DNA from: Pseudohongiella nitratireducens | Lineage (GTDB): Bacteria; Pseudomonadota; Gammaproteobacteria; Pseudomonadales; Pseudohongiellaceae | NCBI RefSeq assembly: GCF_001642735.1 | Contig: NZ_LWHM01000019.1 | Coordinates: forward strand, 1-64,000 | Direction of reading: 5' to 3' | DNA length: 64,000 nucleotides | In this document: positions 54,025 through 62,715 of the stretch, in pieces | Layout of the letters: the number at the start of each line of letters is the position of its first letter | Numbering within the stretch: the first letter of the stretch is position 1 | Notes under the pieces: model-generated | What the model saw: only the letters and a program-made list of their open reading frames with translations | What the model was told of the DNA's origin: nothing | Database searches by the model: none | Position numbers and translations under genes: made by a program

Positions 54025-55095
54025 ATGATAAGAATTGGGACTGCCTTTTGGTCCATTTGTTTCATCCTTTTATGGCCGATTGGTCAGGTACACGCCCAGG
54101 AAGATCAAACTGCCGGCGATACCAACTCACAAAATTCTTCGAGTGAGCAAGCTGATCCTGAGTTCCAGCGGTGGTTGCAGTCGTTTATCGACGAGGCACG
54201 CGCAGCAGGTATCAGTGACGCCATCATCAACCAGACCCTGGTGAACGTTACCCCCATTCAACGCGTGGTCGATAATGATCGCAACCAGGCTGAGTTTGTC
54301 GAAACTTATCAGATGTATCTTGATCGCCGGGTCACCGACTGGCGCATTCAGACCGGTCGTGAACGCCTGGCGCAACACCGCGAAATCCTGGAGCAGGTTG
54401 CTGCTGAGTACGGTGTTCCTGCCCGTATTATTGTCGCCATCTGGGGCATAGAAACCAACTACGGTAACTTCACTGGCGGTGAAGATGTGATTCAGGCCCT
54501 GGTCACGCTGGCTTATGATCCGCGTCGCGCCGATTTTTTCCGCAACGAACTAATGCAGGCTCTGCGTATCCTGCAGGAAGGCCATATCTCGCATGCAGAC
54601 ATGAAAGGGTCCTGGGCTGGAGCCATGGGGCAGAGCCAGTTTATGCCCAGCAGTTTCCGTCAGTATGCTGTTGATTTTAATGACGATGGTCGCCGGGATA
54701 TCTGGACCACCGAAGCCGATGTGTTTGCCTCGATCGCCAACTATCTGCGCGAGGCTGGCTGGCAGCCCGGTATTCGCTGGGGGCGCGAAGTCCGCTTGCC
54801 TGGTGACTATGAAACACGTCAGGCACAGTGGCATCAACCTGCTGATGTGTCCTACGGCTGCAGCCGTTTGCGGGTTCACAGTATCCAGCAGCCAGTGACT
54901 GACTGGCAGGCCGATGGCTTCCGCCGGGTGGATGGCGGTAACCTGCCTCAATCCGATATCCGGGGCTCTATTGTCCGTCCGGATGATGACACCGGTCCGA
55001 CTTTTTTGACCTATGATAACTTTCGCGCCATTTTGTCCTACAACTGTGCCAATAACTATGCGTTAGCTGTTGCACATCTGGCTGACAGCTATTAA
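54025..55095 (+). CDS. Lytic murein transglycosylase (MltB/SLT_2, GH103 type)
   Basis: A 356-residue periplasmic peptidoglycan-cleaving enzyme. ATG 54025 is chosen because GAAGGAG lies nine bases upstream and a signal peptide follows (FWSICFILLWPIGQVHAQ). The catalytic Glu is in VAIWGIETNYGNFTGG; GAMGQSQFMPSSFRQYAVDF and NYLREAGWQPGIRWG are typical of the family. The C-terminal part ends at YALAVAHLADSY without a peptidoglycan-binding domain. Adjacent to the M15 carboxypeptidase, which suggests a shared cell-wall role. Confidence 0.92.
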   Translation: MIRIGTAFWSICFILLWPIGQVHAQEDQTAGDTNSQNSSSEQADPEFQRWLQSFIDEARAAGISDAIINQTLVNVTPIQRVVDNDRNQAEFVETYQMYLDRRVTDWRIQTGRERLAQHREILEQVAAEYGVPARIIVAIWGIETNYGNFTGGEDVIQALVTLAYDPRRADFFRNELMQALRILQEGHISHADMKGSWAGAMGQSQFMPSSFRQYAVDFNDDGRRDIWTTEADVFASIANYLREAGWQPGIRWGREVRLPGDYETRQAQWHQPADVSYGCSRLRVHSIQQPVTDWQADGFRRVDGGNLPQSDIRGSIVRPDDDTGPTFLTYDNFRAILSYNCANNYALAVAHLADSY

Positions 55096-55206
55096 TGTGA
55101 AGTGAGTGAATCAAGAAAGCGCCAGGTGATCCTCTCAGCCGTCGAGCGCTGAAGTCGAAAATGAGAGAGGGAAGAAAGCCGAAGTAAGACCTGAAAAATA
55201 TAGGTC

Positions 55207-55256
55207 TGCGCAACCATAAATATGTAAACAGGAATGCGCAAATATAAATACGTAAA
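55207..55256. repeat. Two 22-bp AT-rich direct repeats upstream of the hibernation factor
   Basis: TGCGCAACCATAAATATGTA (from 55207) and TGCGCAAATATAAATACGTA (from 55235) are near-identical and 28 bases apart. They lie 92 or more bases upstream of the ribosome-hibernation gene and might be a regulator site. Confidence 0.4.
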
Positions 55257-55347
55257 TATTAATAGGGAAATATGTAGAGGAGGACATTACCGACAAAAAG
55301 AAGTGTTGTTTTGACTTGTCACAGAAACGATCAGGAGACACACAATT

Positions 55348-55767
55348 ATGTCCAATGAATTTCAAATTGTTTATCACAATATCGAACAATCCGACTCCAT
55401 CACCGAAGCGGTGCAAAAAAGAGTCGATAAACTGCGTCGATACTGTAGCGATATTATCGGTGGCCGAGTAGTCCTGGACTGTCCGCACAATAACCACCAT
55501 AAAGGCAAAGTGTATTCTGTAGCGCTGGAGTTGCAAACTCCCAACAAGCCTGTGATGGTGACCCAGGAACAGCATGATAACCATGCCCACGAAGATCTGT
55601 ATGTGGCCATTCGTGATGCCTTTAATGCGGCAGAGCGACAATTGAAATCCGTGGATAAAAAACACCGCAAAGCCGCCGTGCACAAGAACCCTGATGCTGT
55701 GGCGGAAGAAATGGTTGTCGACGACGATCTTGACGACGAACCAGAATATCAGAGCGCTTACGGCTGA
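55348..55767 (+). CDS. HPF/RaiA family ribosome hibernation factor
   Basis: A 139-residue member of the S30AE/HPF family. The fold is visible in QIVYHNIEQSDSITEAVQKR, VDKLRRYCSDIIGGRVVLDC and NHHKGKVYSVALELQTPNKP, then EDLYVAIRDAFNAAERQLKS. The acidic tail (VVDDDLDDEPEYQ) extends beyond short HPF but lacks the long-form C-terminal domain. It probably binds idle 30S subunits in slow growth. AGGAGAC precedes the ATG and a strong terminator follows. Confidence 0.87.
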   Translation: MSNEFQIVYHNIEQSDSITEAVQKRVDKLRRYCSDIIGGRVVLDCPHNNHHKGKVYSVALELQTPNKPVMVTQEQHDNHAHEDLYVAIRDAFNAAERQLKSVDKKHRKAAVHKNPDAVAEEMVVDDDLDDEPEYQSAYG

Positions 55768-55875
55768 GGCCGCATGAAAGCGTTTTTCCTGCCGACAGTA
55801 TATTCATGCAGCAGGAAACACTCAGTGAGGTAACGCACATTTATCCTGTGTAAATGCTGACACTGAACAACAGAG

Positions 55876-55927
55876 CCGGGTGAAAGAGCGACGATTCCTT
55901 TATAATCGCCTCATCACCCGGTTTTTT
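55876..55927 (+). terminator. Intrinsic terminator downstream of the hibernation factor
   Basis: CCGGGTGA (55876-55883) pairs with TCACCCGG (55914-55921), with an inner GCGA/GATT-AATCGC stem, followed directly by TTTTTT (55922-55927). Confidence 0.8.
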
Positions 55928-56046
55928 AATGGCCGGAGGAAAGTGAAAGGCCAGCTAGGCTGGAGCAGCTATCTTTTTTTGCCGACACTTTCCATGCAAT
56001 GAATCTGTTTGTTTCATGAATCTGTTTTTTTAAGAGGGAGATACCC

Positions 56047-56298
56047 ATGAGTGATAACGCCCAACAAGCCGCCGAAGCCGCCGCCTTTCGCCGTCTGCTG
56101 AAACACCTGGACGACAACAAGGAGGTGCAGAATATCGATATGATGAACCTGACCGGTTTCTGCCGTAACTGCCTGTCAAAGTGGTACGCTGCAGCTGCCC
56201 AGGAAGAGGGCATGGATGTCGACTACGATCAGGCGCGGGAATATGTTTACGGGATGCCTTATAGTGAGTGGAAGGAGAAGTATCAAACGCCGCGTTAA
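56047..56298 (+). CDS. DUF1244 family protein
   Basis: An 83-residue protein with the DUF1244 pattern: AAAFRRLLKHLDDNKEVQNI, the core LTGFCRNCLSKWY with its CxxC, then EEGMDVDYDQAREYVYGMPY. Small, cytosolic and conserved in proteobacteria; function unknown. AAGAGGGAG precedes the ATG. Its last four bases overlap the end of the convergent GlxA-type gene. Confidence 0.92.
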   Translation: MSDNAQQAAEAAAFRRLLKHLDDNKEVQNIDMMNLTGFCRNCLSKWYAAAAQEEGMDVDYDQAREYVYGMPYSEWKEKYQTPR

Positions 56299-57293
56299 TC
56301 TGACTCTTCCACATTAAACAACTTCGTCCTAACCAGCCGCCGATAGGCATTCGGCGTCACCCCGTGGCGCTTGCGATACAGCTCCGTAAAGTAGCTGCTG
56401 TCCTGGTAGCCCACGGCAAAGCCGATTTCTGAGACAGCCAGATTGCTGTGTTTGAGCAGCTCCCGCGCCTGGCTGATGCGAATTTCCTGCAGGTAGGCTT
56501 TGGGGCTCTGGTTAGTCGCCTGGCGAAAGCGGCGATAAAACGTGCGGGGGTTGAGATCGAATTCGGCAGCGACGTCGGTAAAGACCACATGGTCGGCGTA
56601 ATGCCGGTGCAACCACTCCTGGACTTTGATGATCAACTCGTCGTGGTGGCTGTTGAAGGGGTCCGCCTGCAATAGCAGGGACTCATAAGAGCGCTTGAGT
56701 TCGTGAGTGAAGTGACGTGACACTTCATCAGCAACGGCACTGTCAAAAATGCGTTCGACAAAATGCAGCATGACGTCACGCACCGCATTGACGCTGCCAG
56801 TACAATAGAGTCTGTCCTGGCGGGTAATGAAGCGCTTGCGCTGTAGCTGTATCTGCGGGAAGCGCTGGGAAAAATCCTTGAAGTATCGCCAGTGTGTGGT
56901 GGCGACTCGTTCATCCAGCAGTCCGGCTTCCGCCAGAAAGTAACTGCCGGTACCGACGCTGCAGAAAGTGGCACCGTTCTCATACTGTTTCTGTATCCAG
57001 GCGACGATCTCCGGGTGACGGCGCACGATAGCAGAAGGGTTCCCCCACAGTGCCGGGATGAATATCAGGTGGGTATCATCGACATCAGCCAGGGCTGCCG
57101 CAGGTTGCAGTGTCAGACCGGCATTGACCTGCATGGGGCGGCGGCTTTCCGCAACGGTGACCAGCGTGAGCTGTCCAGGGCGCTGGCGCTGTTTGAGGCT
57201 GTGAATGGTGTCGGCGGCATTGAGCATTTCCATGGATATGGTGATACTCGACGCCAGCGCCTGCGGCAATAGCAGGAAGCTGATATGGTCCAT
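56295..57293 (-). CDS. GlxA-type AraC regulator with DJ-1/PfpI-like domain
   Basis: A 332-residue transcription factor: an N-terminal DJ-1/PfpI-like domain (ISFLLLPQALASSITISMEM through ATFCSVGTGSYFLAEAGLLD, where the Cys-containing loop holds the nucleophile position) and a C-terminal AraC double helix-turn-helix (DVAAEFDLNPRTFYRRFRQA, AVSEIGFAVGYQDSSYFTEL). Members often regulate amine or amino-acid breakdown. Its target is not evident. It ends the minus-strand run serA-serC-greB-this gene; the greB stop and its start are adjacent, so it may be co-transcribed. Confidence 0.9.
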   Translation of the reverse strand: MDHISFLLLPQALASSITISMEMLNAADTIHSLKQRQRPGQLTLVTVAESRRPMQVNAGLTLQPAAALADVDDTHLIFIPALWGNPSAIVRRHPEIVAWIQKQYENGATFCSVGTGSYFLAEAGLLDERVATTHWRYFKDFSQRFPQIQLQRKRFITRQDRLYCTGSVNAVRDVMLHFVERIFDSAVADEVSRHFTHELKRSYESLLLQADPFNSHHDELIIKVQEWLHRHYADHVVFTDVAAEFDLNPRTFYRRFRQATNQSPKAYLQEIRISQARELLKHSNLAVSEIGFAVGYQDSSYFTELYRKRHGVTPNAYRRLVRTKLFNVEESD

Positions 57294-57796
57294 TAGCTGT
57301 CTGTGTAGCGAATGTCGGTGACCCAGTATAGCGTGACACCGGAAGGCGCGCGAACCCGGATTTCATCGTCGACCTGCTTGCCGAACAGACTTTTGCCCAG
57401 CGGGGCATCCATGCTGATAAGGCCTTCGCTTTCACCAATCTCGTCTGGGCCGACAATACGAAACGTGTGTGCTTCGCCGTCTTCATCTTCCAGTGTCACC
57501 CAGGCGCCAAAGTAAATCTTACTGGGATCACTGGGCGGGTCTTTGACAACCACGGCCGATTCCAGGCGTTTGCTGAGGTAGCGCACGCGGCGGTCGATTT
57601 CACGGAGACGTTTCTTGCCGTAGATGTATTCGGCGTTTTCGGAGCGGTCACCCAGGGCAGCGGCGTCGCTGACCTGGCGGGTGACGCGAGGGCGCTCATC
57701 GCGCCAGAGGTAATCCAGTTCCTGCCGCAGTCGGGCTTCGCCCTCTGCGGTCAGGTAGTTGGACTTGGGTGGTGCCGGTGGCCGGTATCGGCTCAT
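57293..57796 (-). CDS. greB: Transcription elongation factor GreB
   Basis: A 167-residue GreA/GreB-type factor that rescues backtracked RNA polymerase. The coiled-coil start NYLTAEGEARLRQELDYLWR and the tip with acidic residues GDRSENAEYIYGKKRLREID are followed by the FKBP-like C-terminal domain (VGPDEIGESEGLISMDAPLG, DEIRVRAPSG). The basic patch and KKRLREIDRRVRYLSKRLE favour GreB over GreA. It overlaps the end of serC by four bases. Confidence 0.93.
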   Translation of the reverse strand: MSRYRPPAPPKSNYLTAEGEARLRQELDYLWRDERPRVTRQVSDAAALGDRSENAEYIYGKKRLREIDRRVRYLSKRLESAVVVKDPPSDPSKIYFGAWVTLEDEDGEAHTFRIVGPDEIGESEGLISMDAPLGKSLFGKQVDDEIRVRAPSGVTLYWVTDIRYTDS

Positions 57797-58881
57797 CCGT
57801 GCTTGGCAGCAAACTGCTTCATGAACTCAGCCAGGGCTTCACAGCCGGCCAGGGGCATGGCGTTGTAGATTGAGGCACGGATACCGCCAACCTTGCGGTG
57901 ACCTTTCAGTGCGTACAGGCCAGCGGCTTCGGCTTCCGCCACGAACTGCTTGTCCAGGTCGCTGTTAGCCAGGTTGAAGGTCACGTTCATGTGTGAGCGG
58001 TGTGCCTTGTCAGCCGTACCGATGAAGAAGTCGTTGCTGTCGATCAGGTTGTACAGCAACTCAGCCTTCTGCGCATTGACCTTCTCAATGGCATCCACAC
58101 CGCCCTGGTCCTTCAGCCATTTCAGCATCAGGTTCATCATGTACACTGCGAAGGTGTTGATGGTGTTGGGCATGGAGTGTGCATCGGCATAGGTCTTGTA
58201 GTTCAGCAGGCTGGGCGTTTGCTCCAGTGCCTTGCCGATCAGGTTTTTGCGCACCAGTACCACGGCCATGCCGGAAGGACCGAGGTTCTTCTGCAGACCG
58301 GCAAAGATAACGCCAAACTGGTCAAAATTCAGACGACGGGACAGCAGTTCCGATGTCATGTCAGCCACCAGCGGAATATCACCCGTGTCGGGGAATTCGT
58401 TCCAGCGCGTACCGAAGATGGTGTTGTTGCTGGTCAGGTGGACATAAGAGGTATCTGCATCCAGCGTGCTGGGATCAAAATCCGGAATGCGGTTGAAGTT
58501 AGTGTCTTCACTGGTCGCAGCCACTGTCACATTGCCGAAACGCTGGGCTTCTTTACGGGCCAGACCGGCAAAGTTGCCGGTTTCCAGGTAAGCGGCCTTG
58601 TGCGCCGGATTCAGACCCAGCAGGTTCAGCGGGACAGCAGCAAACTGCAGTTGTGCGCCGCCGTGGATGTACAGGATTTCGAAATCATCTGGCAGACCAG
58701 CCACTTCGCGCAGCAGTTCGTCTGTCTCGGTGACCAGGGCATCAAACTCTTTGCTGCGGTGGCTGATTTCGATCACGGAGCAGCCCATGCCGTTCCAGTC
58801 CAGAAAATCCTTCTGTGCCTGCTCCATGACAGAGGTCGGCAACATGGCTGGACCTGCACCGAAATTGTATACGCGATTCAT
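57793..58881 (-). CDS. serC: Phosphoserine aminotransferase SerC
   Basis: A 362-residue PLP-dependent enzyme converting 3-phosphohydroxypyruvate to phosphoserine, the second step of serine synthesis. ATG 58881 gives the normal start MNRVYNFGAGPAMLPTSVME; the TTG at 58896 would put the GGGAAGAG ribosome binding site inside the gene. SVIEISHRSKEFD, HGGAQLQFAAVPLNLL, the PLP lysine region FAGLQKNLGPSGMAVV and the C-terminal KGHRKVGGIRASIYNAMP are all present. It lies 48 bases after serA and overlaps greB. Confidence 0.96.
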   Translation of the reverse strand: MNRVYNFGAGPAMLPTSVMEQAQKDFLDWNGMGCSVIEISHRSKEFDALVTETDELLREVAGLPDDFEILYIHGGAQLQFAAVPLNLLGLNPAHKAAYLETGNFAGLARKEAQRFGNVTVAATSEDTNFNRIPDFDPSTLDADTSYVHLTSNNTIFGTRWNEFPDTGDIPLVADMTSELLSRRLNFDQFGVIFAGLQKNLGPSGMAVVLVRKNLIGKALEQTPSLLNYKTYADAHSMPNTINTFAVYMMNLMLKWLKDQGGVDAIEKVNAQKAELLYNLIDSNDFFIGTADKAHRSHMNVTFNLANSDLDKQFVAEAEAAGLYALKGHRKVGGIRASIYNAMPLAGCEALAEFMKQFAAKHG

Positions 58882-58929
58882 CTTTACTCTTCCCAAGTTA
58901 ACAGAGGTCTAAAATTAAACGGAGGTTTC

Positions 58930-60111
58930 TTAAAGTACAGTAACGTTGATAACGTCTTCGATGCCCCGGATGGCATCGGCAGCCGCACTGCTTGGCGCCT
59001 TGTCCAGGTCAATCAACGTATAGGCAATTTCGTCACGGCTTTTGTTGATCATGTCGATCACGTTAATGTCCTGCTCGGCCAGTACAGAAAGGATCTTGCC
59101 GAGCATGCCTGGTACGTTCTTGTTGCTTATTGCCAGGCGGGTGTCGGTTTCTGCGCCAGGCACACGATCCAGAGACAGTGCCGGGAAGTTCACCGAGTTG
59201 CGAATATTACCATTGACCAGGAAATCCTTCAGCTGTTCTGCGGCCATGACCGCGCAATTTTCTTCCGCTTCAGCGGTTGAGGCGCCGATATGCGGTGTCA
59301 GGATGACATCGTCGCGGCCAATCAACTCATAGCGAGGGAAGTCGCTGACGTAACGGCCGATCTGGCCGTTATCCAGACCCTTGATCACGGCGTCATGGTC
59401 GACGATTTCGTCACGGGCAAAATTCAGCAGGCAAAGGCCGGGTTTCATGGCAGAAACCATTTCATCATTGATCAGGTTACGTGTGCTGTCCAGCACGGGC
59501 AGGTGCAGGGTGACAAAGTCAGAGTTAGCCAGCAATGCTGTTACGTTTTCAATTTTCTGCACCTGGTTAGGCAGTCTCCAGGCCGCGTCAACTGACAGGG
59601 CCGGGTCATAGCCCAGTACGGTCATGCCCAGGTCGATAGCCATACCGGCAACCATGGAGCCGATAGCGCCCAGGCCAATGATACCCAGTGTTTTGCCAGC
59701 CAGTTCATTGCCGGCAAACTGTTTTTTGTCCGCTTCCATCTGTTTCGACAGCGCCGCATTGTCACTGCCGCCAGCCTGTTTGGCGATATGCGCCATGCCT
59801 GGAATCACGCCGCGAGTGGACAACAGCATACCGGTCAGGACCAGTTCTTTTACGGCATTGGCGTTGGCGCCTGGGGTGTTGAAAACAACCACGCCTCGCT
59901 CTGTGCAATGAGTCACTGGCACGTTATTGGTGCCCGCGCCGGCTCGTGCGATGGCACGCACTGAGCTTTCAATCTCATCCGGGGCCAGCTTGTGGCTGCG
60001 CAGCACGATGGCATCGGCATCCTGTTGGTCGGCACCGACCTGGTACTGGGCGCGATCAAAGCGGTCCAGGCCTTTGGATGAAATCTGGTTGTAGGTTCTG
60101 ATCTTTGTCAT
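58930..60111 (-). CDS. serA: D-3-phosphoglycerate dehydrogenase SerA
   Basis: A 393-residue NAD-dependent enzyme, the first step of serine synthesis. The Rossmann motif is LGIIGLGAIGSMVAGMA, catalytic Arg and Glu lie in LLNFARDEIVDHDA and neighbouring segments, and the His in ILTPHIGASTAEAEENCAVM. A C-terminal ACT domain (RLAISNKNVPGMLGKILSVL) probably mediates feedback by serine. The length is the short ACT-containing form. First gene of the serA-serC-greB run; no leader regulator was recognised in the 262-base gap upstream. Confidence 0.94.
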   Translation of the reverse strand: MTKIRTYNQISSKGLDRFDRAQYQVGADQQDADAIVLRSHKLAPDEIESSVRAIARAGAGTNNVPVTHCTERGVVVFNTPGANANAVKELVLTGMLLSTRGVIPGMAHIAKQAGGSDNAALSKQMEADKKQFAGNELAGKTLGIIGLGAIGSMVAGMAIDLGMTVLGYDPALSVDAAWRLPNQVQKIENVTALLANSDFVTLHLPVLDSTRNLINDEMVSAMKPGLCLLNFARDEIVDHDAVIKGLDNGQIGRYVSDFPRYELIGRDDVILTPHIGASTAEAEENCAVMAAEQLKDFLVNGNIRNSVNFPALSLDRVPGAETDTRLAISNKNVPGMLGKILSVLAEQDINVIDMINKSRDEIAYTLIDLDKAPSSAAADAIRGIEDVINVTVL

Positions 60112-60373
60112 GATGGGTTCCCTGATCGTTAGCCAGTATTTTTCATTGTTATGTCAGGCTGGGTGTTTAAGCGAAATAACCGGAAGTAACCGACAGACGG
60201 ATGATTTCCGCAGCAAAATCGATTGTTTGGCCGTCGCCAAAAAAGGTGGACTGTTATAACGCGAAATGGACTGAAAAACCAGCCAGAAAGTCGATATGAC
60301 TGATATTCAGGGCTAACATGAGCGATAATTTGAGGCGAATACCGGTTTTAGTCAAAACCCACAGTGAGACAGC

Positions 60374-61246
60374 ATGACTGATATGGAAACGCAAATGCTG
60401 CAGGTCTTTCGGGTGCCAACCCGGCGCATTCCTGTTATCAGGATATTGTGTCCAAACCCCGGCATGATGACCGGGCCGGGAACCAATACTTACCTGATTG
60501 GCAGCACAAGACGGATATTGCTGGATCCTGGCCCTGATGTGCCAGCGCACCGGCAGCGAATTCTGTCCATGCTGGGAGATGATGTACTGGACAGTGTGCT
60601 GGTGACCCATACGCATGGTGATCATTCCCCGGGCGCACTGGCTATTCGCCATGCCACAGCTGCGTCCCTGGTAGGTTTGTTGCCGTCGCTCAACAGTCAG
60701 CACCAGGATGAGACGTTTGTGCCGGATCTTGAGCCGCAAGATCAGCAGGTACTGAAAATCGCTGATGTCGAGATTCAGGCTATTTATACACCGGGTCATG
60801 TTGGTAACCACATTTGCTGGTTCCTGCCCGATGAGGGCCTGCTGTTTACCGGCGATCACATATTGCAGGGGACGACACCGGTCATATTACCGCCTGACGG
60901 GGACATGGCTGCTTACATGGACTCTCTGCGCCGTATTCAGAGGATGCGCTGTGACCGGCTGGCGCCAGGTCACGGTCAGATTATTGATGACGCCGATGGT
61001 AATATTCAGGGGGTCATTGCGCATCGTCTGGCACGCGAAGAAAAAATTTTCAACGCGCTGCAAACATCCGGTGAGGCTATGACAGTGGAAGCGCTGGTTC
61101 GCCAGGTTTATCAGGATGTGTCTCCGGGTCTTTGGCCCTGGGCAGCCAAAACCATGCTGGCGCACCTGATCAAGTTGGTCGCAGACAAACGTATAGCTCA
61201 CGATGAAGCCAACAAAGAGTGGAAGGTAATCCAGGCCGATGGATGA
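60374..61246 (+). CDS. MBL-fold metallo-hydrolase (LACTB2-like)
   Basis: A 290-residue metallo-beta-lactamase-fold hydrolase. The metal motif is THTHGDHSPGALAI, with further ligands in YTPGHVGNHICWFL and FTGDHILQGTTPVI, and LAPGHGQIIDDADG. The C-terminal winged-helix part (EAMTVEALVRQVYQDVSPGL) matches the LACTB2-like group, which includes RNA-acting and small-molecule hydrolases. The substrate is unknown. It overlaps the next gene by eight bases. Confidence 0.9.
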   Translation: MTDMETQMLQVFRVPTRRIPVIRILCPNPGMMTGPGTNTYLIGSTRRILLDPGPDVPAHRQRILSMLGDDVLDSVLVTHTHGDHSPGALAIRHATAASLVGLLPSLNSQHQDETFVPDLEPQDQQVLKIADVEIQAIYTPGHVGNHICWFLPDEGLLFTGDHILQGTTPVILPPDGDMAAYMDSLRRIQRMRCDRLAPGHGQIIDDADGNIQGVIAHRLAREEKIFNALQTSGEAMTVEALVRQVYQDVSPGLWPWAAKTMLAHLIKLVADKRIAHDEANKEWKVIQADG

Positions 61247-61565
61247 AAAGGGAAGTGAGACCGCCGCGCTCTGGTGGCTCTACGTGATCCAGTGCGGTGA
61301 CGGTAGTTTGTATACCGGCGTGAGTACCGATGTACAGCGCCGGTTTAGTGAACACCAGCAACAAGGTGCCAAAACAGCCCGTTACCTGCGTGGCAGAGGG
61401 CCGTTGCGACTGGTTTTCAGTATCGAAGCTGGTAACAGAGGGAATGCCTTAAAGATGGAGTACCGGGTAAAACAACTTTCCCGTTCCGAAAAATTGACCA
61501 TGATCAGCAACCGGAAATTACCTGCCAGCTTGGTGACCACAGCGGTTACAGAGATAACAAAGTGA
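61239..61565 (+). CDS. GIY-YIG nuclease family protein (YhbQ-like)
   Basis: A 108-residue single-domain GIY-YIG protein. The motif appears as LYVIQCGDGSLYTGVSTDVQ (the Tyr pair in LYVI and LYTGV) with RRFSEHQQQGAKTARYLRGR and the Glu in MEYRVKQLSRSEK. Members related to YhbQ are proposed to act in DNA repair or turnover. It overlaps the preceding hydrolase gene, implying one message. Confidence 0.9.
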   Translation: MDEKGSETAALWWLYVIQCGDGSLYTGVSTDVQRRFSEHQQQGAKTARYLRGRGPLRLVFSIEAGNRGNALKMEYRVKQLSRSEKLTMISNRKLPASLVTTAVTEITK

Positions 61566-61601
61566 CGTCCCAGGTTGGCAGTACAAACAGAGAATGAATC
61601 T

Positions 61602-62561
61602 ATGTCTGAGGCTGTAAAAAACAAAATTCCGGTGGGCATCAGTGCCTGCCTGTTAGGTGATGAAGTGCGTTACAACGGGGGGCATAAACGTCACTCCTAT
61701 ATTCAGCAAACACTGGGGCAATATTTTGAGTTTCGCCGCTTTTGTCCGGAAGTGGATATCGGTCTGGGCATTCCCCGTCGCCCGATCCGGATTGTGCGCG
61801 AAGGTGAGGCACTGTCTGTCGTTGATCCCCAGGACGAGTCCGATCACGATTATGCGCCAGCTCTGGCTGAAACGGCGGACGCACAGGCACAATGGCTGAA
61901 AGACATGAGTGGCTATATTCTTAAAAAGGATTCCCCCAGTTGCGGTATGGAGCGGGTAAAAGTCTACAGTGGCGGTATGCCGGAGCGCAGCGGGGTTGGT
62001 GCCTTTGCCGCCCGCGTTATGGAACTGTTTCCTGAGTTGCCGCTGGAAGAAGAGGGGCGCCTGGGAGATTCCGTGCTGCGTGAGAATTTTATTCAGCGCG
62101 TTTATGTTTATGATCGCTGGAAGCATATGGTGGCATCGGGTCTGACCTTGAAAAAGCTGCTCGATTTTCATGCCCGTCACAAGCTGATTCTGCTGAGTCA
62201 TTGCCAGAAAACCTATCGTGATCTGGGGCCGAAGCTGGCCAAGGTCAACAAGGCCGAAGTGGCCGAATTTGCGGCAGACTATGTTTATGACCTGATGAAA
62301 GCGCTGAAGAAGCCAGCCAGCCGTGGTGATCATGTTAATGTGTTGCAACACGTCCAGGGTTACCTGAAGAACGACCTGACCCCGGAAGACAAGGCGGAAT
62401 TAACAGAGCTGATTGCCCGGTATCAGGATGGTACGGTGCCTTTGATCGTCCCGATTACCTTGTTGAACCATTACTTCCGCAAGTTTCCTGATGAATACAT
62501 TGCCAACTCCTGGTACATGCATCCCTATCCGGCGGAAATGGCGCTGCAGAACGCGATTTAA
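61602..62561 (+). CDS. DUF523 and DUF1722 (YbgA) fusion protein
   Basis: A 319-residue protein: DUF523 first (IPVGISACLLGDEVRYNGGH, RFCPEVDIGLGIPRRPIRIV, SGYILKKDSPSCGMERVKVY, with conserved cysteines) and DUF1722 second (FHARHKLILLSHCQKTYRDL, LTPEDKAELTELIARYQDGT, YIANSWYMHPYPAEM). This is the usual arrangement in gammaproteobacteria; DUF1722 is also named YbgA. DUF523 may be a TudS-like thiouracil desulfidase with an iron-sulfur cluster, judged by its cysteines, which remains inference here. Start ATG 61602 rather than the frame opening at 61575. Confidence 0.9.
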   Translation: MSEAVKNKIPVGISACLLGDEVRYNGGHKRHSYIQQTLGQYFEFRRFCPEVDIGLGIPRRPIRIVREGEALSVVDPQDESDHDYAPALAETADAQAQWLKDMSGYILKKDSPSCGMERVKVYSGGMPERSGVGAFAARVMELFPELPLEEEGRLGDSVLRENFIQRVYVYDRWKHMVASGLTLKKLLDFHARHKLILLSHCQKTYRDLGPKLAKVNKAEVAEFAADYVYDLMKALKKPASRGDHVNVLQHVQGYLKNDLTPEDKAELTELIARYQDGTVPLIVPITLLNHYFRKFPDEYIANSWYMHPYPAEMALQNAI

Positions 62562-62593
62562 GTCTGCGCAGAGGTGGTTTGGTGGCTGATTGT

Positions 62594-62623
62594 TTGGTGT
62601 AACCGCACCTGGGCCGCTATAAT
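62594..62623 (+). promoter_or_regulatory. Candidate sigma-70 promoter for proA
   Basis: TATAAT at 62618-62623 with TTGGTG 18 bases upstream gives a near-consensus promoter about 90 bases before proA. Confidence 0.55.
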
Positions 62624-62666
62624 AGCCGCCTTTTCGCGAAAAATGCCGTCAAGAATTTTGCTGTTG

Positions 62667-62711
62667 CGAAGTTAGCGGTTACGAAATTAGTGGTTCTGAA
62701 ACTAATAGGAT
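62667..62711 (+). repeat. Three imperfect 15-bp tandem repeats in the proA leader
   Basis: CGAAGTTAGCGGTTA (62667-62681), CGAAATTAGTGGTTC (62682-62696) and TGAAACTAATAGGAT (62697-62711) run directly into the start region of proA. They could be a protein- or RNA-level control site or a chance duplication. Confidence 0.4.
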
Positions 62712-62715
62712 GACA

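Noticed and set aside
58000-59280. A 426-codon + strand frame opposite serC and serA
   Set aside because: It is the antisense of two clear serine-synthesis genes, with no ribosome binding site and no recognisable domain.
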